From Pseudomonadota bacterium (GTDB lineage Bacteria; Pseudomonadota; Gammaproteobacteria; Burkholderiales; Burkholderiaceae_C): a DNA stretch of 64,000 nt. Positions within the stretch are counted from its first letter, which is position 1, and each line of letters begins with the position of its first letter. Both the position numbers and the translations under genes were made by a program. The notes beneath the pieces were generated by a model. The model saw only the letters and a program-made list of their open reading frames with translations. It ran no database searches and was not told the DNA's origin. This document shows positions 8,219-15,898 of the stretch, piece after piece. Location of the stretch: NCBI GenBank assembly GCA_963205115.1, contig CAUJHV010000006.1, forward strand, positions 124,001 through 188,000, in the 5' to 3' direction.

Positions 8219-9549
8219 CAGGGCGCCCGCTTCAACCGCAGCTGCGCAATCAAGCCGCCATCGATCGCATTGGCCAGTTCGAGCGAGCCGCCCATGCGCT
8301 GCAGCGCCTTGTCGACGATGGCCAGGCCCAGGCCGGCGCCGGTGGCGGCGGTGCGGGCCACGTCGCCGCGGTAGAAGGGCTTGGTCAGGTGGCCGAGCTT
8401 TTCGGGGTCGACGCCGGCGCCGTGGTCGCGCACGGTCACGATGATCGACGGGCCGCTGCGCGTGTAGGTCACCAGCACGTCGGCCAGGCCCGTGTCGCGG
8501 CTGCGGCCGTAGCGGCGGGCGTTTTCGAACAGGTTCAGGAAGACGCGTCCGAGTTCGATCTCGTCGGCCAGCACCTTGACGTCCACCGACACGCGCGAAT
8601 TGATGCGGATCTGGCGCGCATCGCGGAAGGCGCTGGCCTCGCGGTCGATCAGGCGCGCCAGCGGAATGGGGCTCAGCTCGGTGGAGCCGGGCCGCGCGTA
8701 GTCCATGAACTTGTCGATGATGGCGTCGAGCTGGCCGATGTCTTCGGCCATGTTGCGCTTGGCCTCTTCGTCGGTGACGCTCATTTCGGCCTCGAGCCGC
8801 AGGCGCGCCAGCGGCGTGCGCAGGTCATGGCTGATGCCGGCCAGCATGACCGCGCGGTCTTCTTCCACCTTGGCCAGTTCGCGCGCCATGCGGTTGAAGC
8901 CCATGTTGACCTCGCGGATCTCGCTGGTCAGCGTATTTTCGTCCAGGCGCGATTCGAGGTCGCCCTCGCGAATCCGGCTGGCGGCGAAGGACAGTTCCTT
9001 CAGCGGCTTGTTGATGAGGCTGGCCACTGCGGCCGAGCCCAGCAGCGTGGCCAGCAGCGCGATGCCCATCCAGCTGGCCAGCGTACCGAACGAGAGCGAC
9101 GGCGTCTGCGCCTGGCGCGTGATCAGCCAGAAGGGGTCGCGCTCCAGCATGAAGCCGATCCACAGGCCCGGCTGGCCGTTGACGTTGCGCGCGATGACGG
9201 CGTCCGCACCCAGCGTGGCGCGCAGCTCGCGGCCGACGGCGCGGGTGAAGCGGTCGGCCTCGTAGGGCTCCCACTGGTCGGTGGGTTCGCGCGGGCGCAC
9301 CTTGACCGAATCGGCGCTGTCGATGGACTTGATCAGGCCCACGCGCGCGATGCTGTCGGCCTGCTGCAGCAGCGCTGCACGGGTGAGGTTCACCATGCTG
9401 GCGAGCTGGCGGGCTTCGTAGACGGCACGCGGCTCGAGGTCGAGCGCACGCAGCGTGTGGACCCACGCGACGATGCCGCCGGCCAGCAGCAGCGCCAGCA
9501 GCACGAAGGTGCGCCAGAAGACGTTGAAGTTCAGCGGGGACGGCGTCAT
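8218..9549 (-). CDS. envZ: EnvZ/RisS-type sensor histidine kinase
   Basis: Translation from ATG at 9549 gives 443 residues starting MTPSPLNFNVFWRTFVLL. A first membrane helix lies near residues 10-30, a periplasmic sensor region follows to about 155, and a second helix near 160-180 (WMGIALLATLLGSAAVASLI). Then come a HAMP linker, the HisKA box GISHDLRTPLARLRLEAEM with the phospho-accepting His, and a HATPase_c domain with N box NLFENARRYG and G boxes VRDHGAGVD and TGAGLGLAIVDKAL. The cognate response regulator lies upstream on the same strand. This pair is the EnvZ/OmpR type called RisS/RisA in some Burkholderiales, linked there to envelope or osmotic responses; the signal for this organism is not evident. 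An upstream in-frame start would add 16 unlikely residues. Confidence 0.88.
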   Translation of the reverse strand: MTPSPLNFNVFWRTFVLLALLLAGGIVAWVHTLRALDLEPRAVYEARQLASMVNLTRAALLQQADSIARVGLIKSIDSADSVKVRPREPTDQWEPYEADRFTRAVGRELRATLGADAVIARNVNGQPGLWIGFMLERDPFWLITRQAQTPSLSFGTLASWMGIALLATLLGSAAVASLINKPLKELSFAASRIREGDLESRLDENTLTSEIREVNMGFNRMARELAKVEEDRAVMLAGISHDLRTPLARLRLEAEMSVTDEEAKRNMAEDIGQLDAIIDKFMDYARPGSTELSPIPLARLIDREASAFRDARQIRINSRVSVDVKVLADEIELGRVFLNLFENARRYGRSRDTGLADVLVTYTRSGPSIIVTVRDHGAGVDPEKLGHLTKPFYRGDVARTAATGAGLGLAIVDKALQRMGGSLELANAIDGGLIAQLRLKRAP

Positions 9550-9712
9550 CAACCGCGCATCATGCCCGATGCGCGAGGAGCTTCCGCCCGGCCGCATCTC
9601 ACAGGAGACCCTGGGCCCGGTCCGGCAATGTCACCGGGTCGGGATGGATGGCAGGGCGGTGGCCGCCCTGCGACGTGCAAGCCGGGAGGGCCGAAGCCGC
9701 CCCGGCAGGCGC

Positions 9713-10447
9713 TCAGTTGGCGCCGTCCGGCACGAACACGTAGCCCACGCCCCAGACCGTCTGGATATAGCGCGGCTGGGCCGGATCGGGTTCGATCATC
9801 TTGCGCAGGCGCGATATCTGCACGTCCAGGCTGCGGTCGAAAGGTTCGAACTCGCGGCCACGTGCCAGCTGCGCGAGCTTGTCGCGGCTCAGCGGCTGGC
9901 GCGGGTGGCGCACCAGGGCCTTGAGCATCGAAAACTCGCCCGTGGTCAGCGCGATCTGCTCGCCTTCCTTGGACAGCCGGCGCAGCGACAGGTCGAACTC
10001 GAACGGCCCGAAGTTGACGATCTGCATGTCCTTGGACGGCGCGCCGGGCGCTTCCTGCACCGGGCGGCGGCGCAGCACGGCGTGGATGCGTGCCAGCAGT
10101 TCGCGCGGGTTGAAGGGCTTGGGCAGGTAGTCATCGGCACCGACTTCCAGGCCGACGATGCGGTCCACGTCCTCGACCTTGGCCGTCAGCATGATGATCG
10201 GCGTCGGGTCGTTGGCCGCACGCAGGCGGCGGCAGATCGACAGGCCGTCTTCGCCGGGCAGCATCAGGTCGAGCACAATCAGGTCGATCGTGTCGCGCGT
10301 CAGCACGCGGTTCAGGGTCTTGGCATCCTCTGCAAGGAGCACCTCGAAACCTTCCTGCGTCAGGTAGCGGCGCAGGAGGTCACGGATGCGGGCGTCGTCG
10401 TCGACGACAACGATGCGGTCAGGGCGATTGGTCGCGGCAGTGCTCAT
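9713..10447 (-). CDS. ompR: OmpR/RisA-type response regulator
   Basis: The 244-residue protein starts MSTAATNRPDRIVVVDDDAR. Its receiver domain (about residues 10-125) has the acidic pair DDD, the phospho-acceptor Asp in LIVLDLMLPGEDGL, the conserved Thr in MLTAK and the Lys in YLPKPFNPRELLARI. The C-terminal winged helix (about 150-240) has DRSLDVQISRLRKMI and IQTVWGVGYVFVPD, typical of OmpR-family DNA-binding domains. It is transcribed ahead of the sensor kinase with a spacing of about 160 bases, longer than usual for a tightly coupled pair. Start chosen at the ATG before the receiver fold; an upstream frame adds Cys/Trp-rich residues with no support. Confidence 0.92.
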   Translation of the reverse strand: MSTAATNRPDRIVVVDDDARIRDLLRRYLTQEGFEVLLAEDAKTLNRVLTRDTIDLIVLDLMLPGEDGLSICRRLRAANDPTPIIMLTAKVEDVDRIVGLEVGADDYLPKPFNPRELLARIHAVLRRRPVQEAPGAPSKDMQIVNFGPFEFDLSLRRLSKEGEQIALTTGEFSMLKALVRHPRQPLSRDKLAQLARGREFEPFDRSLDVQISRLRKMIEPDPAQPRYIQTVWGVGYVFVPDGAN

Positions 10448-10707
10448 GGCGCGGGATCCGAATTTGTAACAGCCGCATTGTGCAAGCCAAAAACGCCGCA
10501 AATACCGTGTTTTGACTGCTGGTTACAAGTCTTTCGGATAGGCCCAGGGTGCGGTTAGCAGCCGTGCGGGGCCTGCGAACGGGCCCTGAGCGACCCCTCC
10601 GACCCTGGCGGCGCGCCCGAGATCGCAGTTCCGCCAGCCTGCACTGTCAACCGGGCGCTACCCTGGCGCGCTGCAAGACCACAAAACCCAGCAGGAAGGA
10701 ACCCGCC

Positions 10708-11478
10708 GTGTCGTTCAACCCCGTGTCTACGCTGCCGTCACCGGCCTCCCCCAGCACGTGCACGCCCCGCTCGCTGTCCTGGCTCGCGGTGCTGGCACTG
10801 AGCGCGCTGCCGCTGGCGGTCTCGGCGCAGGCGGGCCTCACGCCGCCGCCGCAGAACGTGATGAACCTGCAGGCCAGTGCGACGGCCGAGGTCACGATGG
10901 ATGTGCTGTCGATTGCCTTCGGCACGACCAAGGAAGGTGCGGACGCCGCCGCCGTGCAGTCGCAGCTGAAGCAGGCGCTCGACGCCGCGCTGATGGAAGC
11001 CCGCCGCGTGGCCAAACCCGGCCAGGTGGATGTGCGCACGGGCAACTTCTCGCTGAGCCCGCGCTATACGCAAAAGGGTGTCATCAACGGCTGGCAGGGT
11101 TCGGCCAGCCTGGTTGTCGAAGGGCGTGACATGACGGCCATCTCGCAGCTGGCCGGCAAGATCCAGACGCTGAGCATCTCGCGCGTGGGCTACGGTCTGG
11201 CTCGCGAAACGCGCGAGAAGATCGAGGCGGAGACCACGGCGCAGGCCATCGCACGCTTCCGCGAGCGGGCGCAGGCGCAGTCGGCGCTCTTCGGCTTCAC
11301 CGGCTACAGCATCCGCGAGGTGCAGGTTTCCAGTGACGGCGGCCCGGTACCGATGCCGCAGGTGATGCGTGCGCGCGTGTCAGCCGCGCCGATGATGGCC
11401 GAGGAGGCGCTGCCCGTCGAAGCGGGCAAGACCACGGTCAGCTCCAGCGTCAGCGGCAGCATCCAGATGACGCGCTGA
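10708..11478 (+). CDS. SIMPL-domain (DUF541/YggE-like) periplasmic protein
   Basis: Starting at GTG 10708, preceded by AGGAAGGA at 7 bases, the product is 256 residues. A signal peptide is evident (SWLAVLALSALPLAVSAQA), predicting export with cleavage near residue 41. The mature part reads VMNLQASATAEVTMDVLSI and later ISQLAGKIQTLSISRVGYGL, the pattern of the SIMPL/DUF541 family, related to E. coli YggE and to BP26-type outer-membrane proteins. Members are periplasmic and often linked to oxidative-stress tolerance, but the biochemical role is unclear. The gene is divergent from ompR across about 260 bases. An alternative upstream start at 10549 would break the signal peptide and is rejected. 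Confidence 0.85.
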   Translation: MSFNPVSTLPSPASPSTCTPRSLSWLAVLALSALPLAVSAQAGLTPPPQNVMNLQASATAEVTMDVLSIAFGTTKEGADAAAVQSQLKQALDAALMEARRVAKPGQVDVRTGNFSLSPRYTQKGVINGWQGSASLVVEGRDMTAISQLAGKIQTLSISRVGYGLARETREKIEAETTAQAIARFRERAQAQSALFGFTGYSIREVQVSSDGGPVPMPQVMRARVSAAPMMAEEALPVEAGKTTVSSSVSGSIQMTR

Positions 11479-11542
11479 ACCGCGGCTGCGTCAGCGTCGA
11501 AAAAGGCGCTGAACCGGCGCCGAACGCGCGCTGAACCGGCGC
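11472..11542. repeat. 15-bp direct repeat after the SIMPL gene
   Basis: GCGCTGAACCGGCGC occurs at 11506-11520 and 11528-11542 (22-base period), and the first 11 bases recur at 11472-11482 across the SIMPL stop codon. The arrangement suggests local duplication of the gene's 3' end. No T-run terminator. Confidence 0.55.
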
Positions 11543-11653
11543 GGTGACGCGCCGAACAGACGCGCCGCGCGCCGTCGCACATCCCTTCGGCAGGCCCGGG
11601 CCCGGGGCCGTCGTAGCATGGTGGCTCGAACACGAACGAGCACGAAAGCTGCG

Positions 11654-12526
11654 ATGACCACCGAACCGCGCCTGCGCCACGTCCAATGCCTCGACACCCG
11701 CGGCCTGCACCGCATGGCGTACTGGGAATGGGGCGATCCGGCCTGCCGCGAGGTGGTCGTCTGCGTGCACGGTTTGACCCGTCAGGGGCGTGATTTCGAC
11801 GCGCTGGCGCGCGACCTGGCGCTGCACGTGCGCGTGGTTTGCCCCGATGTCGTGGGCCGCGGCCAGAGCGACTGGCTGGGCGACCCCAGCGGCTATGCGG
11901 TGCCGACCTACGTGGCCGACATGGTCACGCTGCTGGCGCGGCTGGACGCCGACCGCGTGGACTGGGTGGGCACGTCGATGGGCGGGCTGATCGGGCTGGG
12001 CGTGGCCGGCCTGAAGGACTCGCCGATCCGCCGCCTGGTGCTCAACGATGTCGGCCCCACTATCGAGCCCGAGGCCATCGCGCGCATCGCCATGTACGTG
12101 GGGCAGGGTGGCTCCTGGCCCAGCGACGAGGCCGCAGCCGATGCGCTGTGGGCGCTGTCCACGGGCTTCGGCCCGCACACACGCGAACAGTGGCTGGCGC
12201 TGACACGACCGCTGCTCAAGCCCGACGGCAAGGGCGGCGTGATGCTGCGCTACGACCCGGGCATCGCCGTGCCACTGCGGGCCATGAACGCGCAGATCGC
12301 CGCGGCCGGCGAGGCCTTCCTCTGGCAGGTCTACGACGGCCTGCGCTGCCCGACGCTGCTGCTGCGCGGCGCGCAGTCGGACCTGCTGTCGGCGCAAACC
12401 GCGCAGGCCATGGCCACGCGCGGCCCGAAGGCCACGGTGGTGAGCTTCGACGGTGTCGGGCATGCGCCCACGCTGGTGGTGGCGGACCAGCGTGGTGTCG
12501 TGCGCGACTTCCTGCTGTCGCCCTGA
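11654..12526 (+). CDS. Alpha/beta-fold hydrolase
   Basis: The 290-residue protein starts MTTEPRLRHVQCLDTRGLHR. It has the alpha/beta hydrolase hallmarks: oxyanion segment VVVCVHGLTRQGRDFDALA, nucleophile elbow VGTSMGGLIG with the catalytic Ser, and the terminal His in GVGHAPTLV; the acidic residue is probably the Asp in LLRGAQSDLLS. Cytoplasmic, as no signal peptide is seen. The substrate cannot be read from sequence; family relatives include esterases, epoxide hydrolases and lactonases. It is 25 bases upstream of relA on the same strand, which suggests co-transcription but not a shared function. Start chosen at 11654, where a GAAAG sequence lies 7 bases before. Confidence 0.85.
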   Translation: MTTEPRLRHVQCLDTRGLHRMAYWEWGDPACREVVVCVHGLTRQGRDFDALARDLALHVRVVCPDVVGRGQSDWLGDPSGYAVPTYVADMVTLLARLDADRVDWVGTSMGGLIGLGVAGLKDSPIRRLVLNDVGPTIEPEAIARIAMYVGQGGSWPSDEAAADALWALSTGFGPHTREQWLALTRPLLKPDGKGGVMLRYDPGIAVPLRAMNAQIAAAGEAFLWQVYDGLRCPTLLLRGAQSDLLSAQTAQAMATRGPKATVVSFDGVGHAPTLVVADQRGVVRDFLLSP

Positions 12527-12551
12527 GCGGGCGTCTCACGGTGGGTCGCCG

Positions 12552-14771
12552 ATGAAGACTCGCGCCGATGCCCCATCGCCCGCCGAGGCCGCGGCCATCG
12601 TTGCGGCCACGGCCGGCGAACCCGGGCCGGATGCCCTGGCGCCTGAACAGGCGCTGGCCGCCGCGCGCAACTGCGCGCAGCAGCTGCACAGCGGGCGTCT
12701 GCTTGAGACGGGCGAAGACGCCTGGAGCCACGGCGAGGGCGTGGCCGGCATCCTGAAGTCGCTGGGCGCGGCCGAGCCGCTGCAGGCCGCGGCCTACCTG
12801 GTCTACGCGGGTGATTTCCTGCAGGATCCGGTGGAGACCATCGGCCGGCGCTTCGGGCCTTCGTATGCCGGGCTGGTGGAGCTGACGCGCAAGCTGGTGT
12901 CCATCCAGCGCGCCGCGCGGGAGGCCTCGCTGGAAGCCGAGCAGCGCGCGCAGCAGACCGAGCGTGTGCGCAAGATGCTGCTGGCCTTTTCGCGCGACCT
13001 GCGCGTGGTGCTGCTGCGCCTGGCCTCGCGGCTGCAGACCCTGCGCTGGCACGCGGCGACGAAGACGCCGTGCCCGCCGGCGCTGGCGCGCGAGTCGCTG
13101 GAGGTCTTCGCGCCGCTGGCCAACCGGCTGGCCATCGGGCGCATCAAGTGGGAAATCGAGGACCTGGCCTTCCGCTTCTCGCAGCCGCAGGCCTACCAGG
13201 CCATCGCGGCGCACCTGGACCAGTCGCGCACCGCGCGCGAACTGGGCGTGGACTTCGTGCGCCACCAGCTGGCCGGCGAGTTGCGCCGTGCCGGGATCGA
13301 GGCCGAGGTCGCCGGGCGGCCCAAGCACCTCTACAGCATCTGGAAGAAGATGCAGGGCAAGCGCCTGGCTTTCGAGCAGGTGCTGGATGTGCGCGCGCTG
13401 CGCGTGGTCGTGGCCGACGTGCCCGCCTGTTATGCGGCGCTGTCGGCCGTGCATGCGCGCTACACGCCGGTGGCCGGGGCTTTCGACGACTACATCGCGC
13501 GGCCCAAACCCAACGGCTACCAGTCGCTGCACACGGCGGTGCTGGGCGACGACGGGCAGCCGGTGGAGGTGCAGATCCGCACTGCGCAGATGCATGCACA
13601 CGCCGAACACGGCGTGGCCGCGCACTGGGCCTACAAGGAGGCCGGCGCGAAGGGTTATGCCGGCGTGGCCGCGCCGCAGGACGCCGCTGAACGCACGGCG
13701 CAGGCGCGCCGCGCGGTGATGCAGCAGCTGCTGGCCTGGGAGCGTGACCTGTCCGCGCAACAGGGGCCTGCCGGCGAGGACCGCATCTACGTGCTCACGC
13801 CGCAGAGCACGGTGGTCGACCTGCCGGCGGGTGCCACGCCGGTGGACTTTGCCTACCACCTGCACAGCGACCTGGGCCACCGCTGCCGCGGGGCGCGAGT
13901 CGATGGCGCGCTGGTGCCGCTGAATACGCCGCTGGCCAATGGCCAGACCGTCGAGATCGTCGCCACGAAGGAGGGCGGCCCGTCGCTGGACTGGCTGAAC
14001 CCGGAGCTGGGCTTCCTGCGCAGCCCGCGCGGGCGCGCCAAGGTGCGCGCGTGGTTCAACGCGCAGGCGCAGGCCCAGACCATCGCCAAGGGCCGCGAAG
14101 CGGTGGAGCGGCTGTTGCAGCGCGAAGGCCGCACGGCAGTCAAGCACGCCGACCTGGCGGAGCGGGCGGGTTTCAAGAACGCCGAGGCGCTGTTCGAGGT
14201 CGTCGGCAAGGACGAGTTCTCGCTCAAGCACATCGAGGTGCTGCTCAAGCCGGCCGAACCGGCGCCACCGCCGCAGCCGCAGGACGAGGTGCTGCTGCGG
14301 CGCTCGAAGGCCGGCGACAGCGGCGTGCTGGTGGTGGGCGTGGAGTCGCTGATGACCAGCCTGGCGCGCTGCTGCCGCCCGGCGCCGCCGGACGCCATCG
14401 GCGGCTTCGTCACGCGCGGGCGCGGCGTGGCCATCCACCGCGCCGATTGCCCCAATTTCCGCCACATGGCTGCGCAGACGCCCGACCGTGTCATCCCCGT
14501 GGCCTGGGGCCAGGCCGGCGTGGACGCGCTTTTCCCGGTGGATCTCAGCATCGAGGCGCTGGACCGCCAGGGCCTGCTGCGCGACATCTCCGAGGTCTTC
14601 ACCCGCGAGCGTGTCAACGTGACCGGCGTGAAGACACAGACCGTGCGCAGCAACACCGGCGACCGGGCGTGGATGACCTTCACGGTGGAGGTGGCCGACG
14701 CCTCGCGCCTGGCCCAGGTGCTGCGCCAGGTGGCGGCCGTTCCCGGCGTGCAGCACGCGCGGCGCAAGTGA
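12552..14771 (+). CDS. relA: (p)ppGpp synthetase RelA
   Basis: The 739-residue protein is RelA, which makes the alarmone (p)ppGpp on starved ribosomes. The N-terminal HD-type domain is degenerate: where active SpoT has an HD pair, this reads AAAYLVYAGDFL near residue 79, so hydrolase activity should be absent. The synthetase domain (about 255-360) shows KMQGKRLAFEQVLDVRALRV and RPKPNGYQSLHTAV. The TGS domain starts near residue 410 (RIYVLTPQSTVVDLPAG), the zinc/CC region near 607 (ARCCRPAPPDAIGG, then ADCPNF), and the ACT domain covers about 660-739. Length matches betaproteobacterial RelA. It follows the hydrolase by 25 bases and is followed by tRNA-Val. A dedicated SpoT would have to be elsewhere. 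Confidence 0.95.
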   Translation: MKTRADAPSPAEAAAIVAATAGEPGPDALAPEQALAAARNCAQQLHSGRLLETGEDAWSHGEGVAGILKSLGAAEPLQAAAYLVYAGDFLQDPVETIGRRFGPSYAGLVELTRKLVSIQRAAREASLEAEQRAQQTERVRKMLLAFSRDLRVVLLRLASRLQTLRWHAATKTPCPPALARESLEVFAPLANRLAIGRIKWEIEDLAFRFSQPQAYQAIAAHLDQSRTARELGVDFVRHQLAGELRRAGIEAEVAGRPKHLYSIWKKMQGKRLAFEQVLDVRALRVVVADVPACYAALSAVHARYTPVAGAFDDYIARPKPNGYQSLHTAVLGDDGQPVEVQIRTAQMHAHAEHGVAAHWAYKEAGAKGYAGVAAPQDAAERTAQARRAVMQQLLAWERDLSAQQGPAGEDRIYVLTPQSTVVDLPAGATPVDFAYHLHSDLGHRCRGARVDGALVPLNTPLANGQTVEIVATKEGGPSLDWLNPELGFLRSPRGRAKVRAWFNAQAQAQTIAKGREAVERLLQREGRTAVKHADLAERAGFKNAEALFEVVGKDEFSLKHIEVLLKPAEPAPPPQPQDEVLLRRSKAGDSGVLVVGVESLMTSLARCCRPAPPDAIGGFVTRGRGVAIHRADCPNFRHMAAQTPDRVIPVAWGQAGVDALFPVDLSIEALDRQGLLRDISEVFTRERVNVTGVKTQTVRSNTGDRAWMTFTVEVADASRLAQVLRQVAAVPGVQHARRK

Positions 14772-14821
14772 GGAAGCGGCCGAAGACGGAGCCGGCTGGA
14801 TGTGCATCCTGTCACACGTGT

Positions 14822-14827
14822 TATACT
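14822..14827 (+). promoter_or_regulatory. -10 box (TATACT) of tRNA-Val
   Basis: TATACT, a near-consensus -10 box, lies ten bases before the tRNA 5' end, in the gap after relA. The -35 region is not well matched. Confidence 0.6.
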
Positions 14828-14837
14828 GGCAGGCTCC

Positions 14838-14914
14838 AGGCGCGTAGCTCAGCTGGTTAGAGCACCACCTTGACATGGTGGGGGTCGTTGGTTCGAGTCC
14901 AATCGCGCCTACCA
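14838..14914 (+). tRNA. tRNA-Val (anticodon GAC)
   Basis: 77 bases fold into a cloverleaf: acceptor AGGCGCG pairs with CGCGCCT, followed by discriminator A and an encoded CCA end. The anticodon stem CCACC/GGTGG encloses a loop with GAC at 14872-14874, which reads GUC and GUU valine codons. The T arm contains GGTTCGAGTCC. It is a single tRNA with its own promoter and terminator. Confidence 0.97.
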
Positions 14915-14931
14915 CATTCGGTAGGAATGGC

Positions 14932-14963
14932 AAGCACTTGGCGGCGACGCCAGGTGCTTTTTT
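14932..14963 (+). terminator. Intrinsic terminator of tRNA-Val
   Basis: AAGCACTTGGCG - GCGA - CGCCAGGTGCTT forms a 12-pair stem (one G-U pair) directly followed by six T. It starts 17 bases after the tRNA CCA end. Confidence 0.9.
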
Positions 14964-14968
14964 CTTGC

Positions 14969-15850
14969 ATGACCCTCGTGCAACTGCGCCACCTCATCGC
15001 ACTGGCTGAAACGGGCTCGTTCAGCCGCGCCGCTGCGCAGGTGCATCTGACGCAGCCGGCCTTGTCGCGCAGCATCCAGGCGCTGGAAGCGGAGCTCGGC
15101 GTGGCCTTGTTCGATCGCGTGGGCCGGCGCGCGGAACTCACACCCACGGGTCGCGAAACGGTCGAGCGCGCACGCGCGCTGGTCTTCGACGCGCAGGAGC
15201 TGGAAGAACGCACGCAGGCGATCGCCCGCGGGCGGGTCGGCAAGCTGCGCGTGGGTATGGGCTCGGGCCCGGGGGTGATGCTGATGACGCCGCTGCTGCT
15301 GGAGGTGGCCACATACCGGCCGCAGTGGCGCGTGGAAGTGGCGCGCGGCGCGACCCAATTGCTCGTGCAACGCCTGCGCGCACGCACGCTGGATGCGCTG
15401 GTGGTGGACCTGCGTTCGCTGGAACCGGCCGCCGACCTGGAGGTGTCCGAGGTGCACGAGATGCGCGGCGTCTTCATGGTCCGCCGCGGGCATCCGCTGG
15501 CGCGGCGGCGGCGCGTGGCCTTCGACGAGCTGCGGGCCTATCCGCTGGCGAGCATTCCGCTGTCGGCCGAGGTCACGCAGGCGTTGACGCAGCGCTACGG
15601 CGAACAGGCCCACCCGGAGCATGCGGTGAGCATCCGCTGCGAGGAGATCGCCAGCCTCGTGGAGGTGGCCGAACGCAGCGACGCCGTACTGCTGGCGATA
15701 CGCGCCAGCGCGCCCTCGCTGGTGGAGCTGCCGATGCAGCCGCCGCTGGCCGTGTCGGCGCGGCTGGGCCTGGTCACGCTGGCACGGCGCACCACGCCCG
15801 AAGCGCTGGCCGTCCTGCGCGAACTGATGGACCGGCTGCTGGTCGATTGA
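14969..15850 (+). CDS. LysR-family transcriptional regulator
   Basis: The 293-residue protein starts MTLVQLRHLIALAETGSF. The N-terminal winged helix (residues 1-60) has the family pattern SRAAAQVHLTQPALSRSIQALEAELGV split over the recognition helix, followed by RRAELTPTGRE. The remainder is a periplasmic-binding-protein-like effector domain. The target and ligand are unknown; the convergent RND efflux operon ends 48 bases away, but that operon's promoter is more than 4 kb off. Odd feature: the ATG begins 5 bases after the T-run of the tRNA terminator and no Shine-Dalgarno sequence is visible, so its transcript may be leaderless, or depend on terminator readthrough, or the true start may be downstream. 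Confidence 0.88.
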   Translation: MTLVQLRHLIALAETGSFSRAAAQVHLTQPALSRSIQALEAELGVALFDRVGRRAELTPTGRETVERARALVFDAQELEERTQAIARGRVGKLRVGMGSGPGVMLMTPLLLEVATYRPQWRVEVARGATQLLVQRLRARTLDALVVDLRSLEPAADLEVSEVHEMRGVFMVRRGHPLARRRRVAFDELRAYPLASIPLSAEVTQALTQRYGEQAHPEHAVSIRCEEIASLVEVAERSDAVLLAIRASAPSLVELPMQPPLAVSARLGLVTLARRTTPEALAVLRELMDRLLVD

Positions 15851-15898
15851 TCCACGGCGCTTGCTGCGCCTGCCGCACCGGCCCGGCCCGAGCGGCCT

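Noticed and set aside
12216..14933. Very long antisense open frame over relA (and similar ones over the sensor kinase, RND pump, repeat protein, transporter genes and the hybrid kinase)
   Set aside because: In very GC-rich genomes stop codons are rare on the opposite strand; these frames have Arg/Ala/His/Gln-rich, low-complexity translations, no domain patterns, and the sense genes are clear.
14969..15850. LysR gene as regulator of the adjacent RND operon
   Set aside because: The two are convergent and the operon promoter is more than 4 kb away; no evidence beyond proximity.
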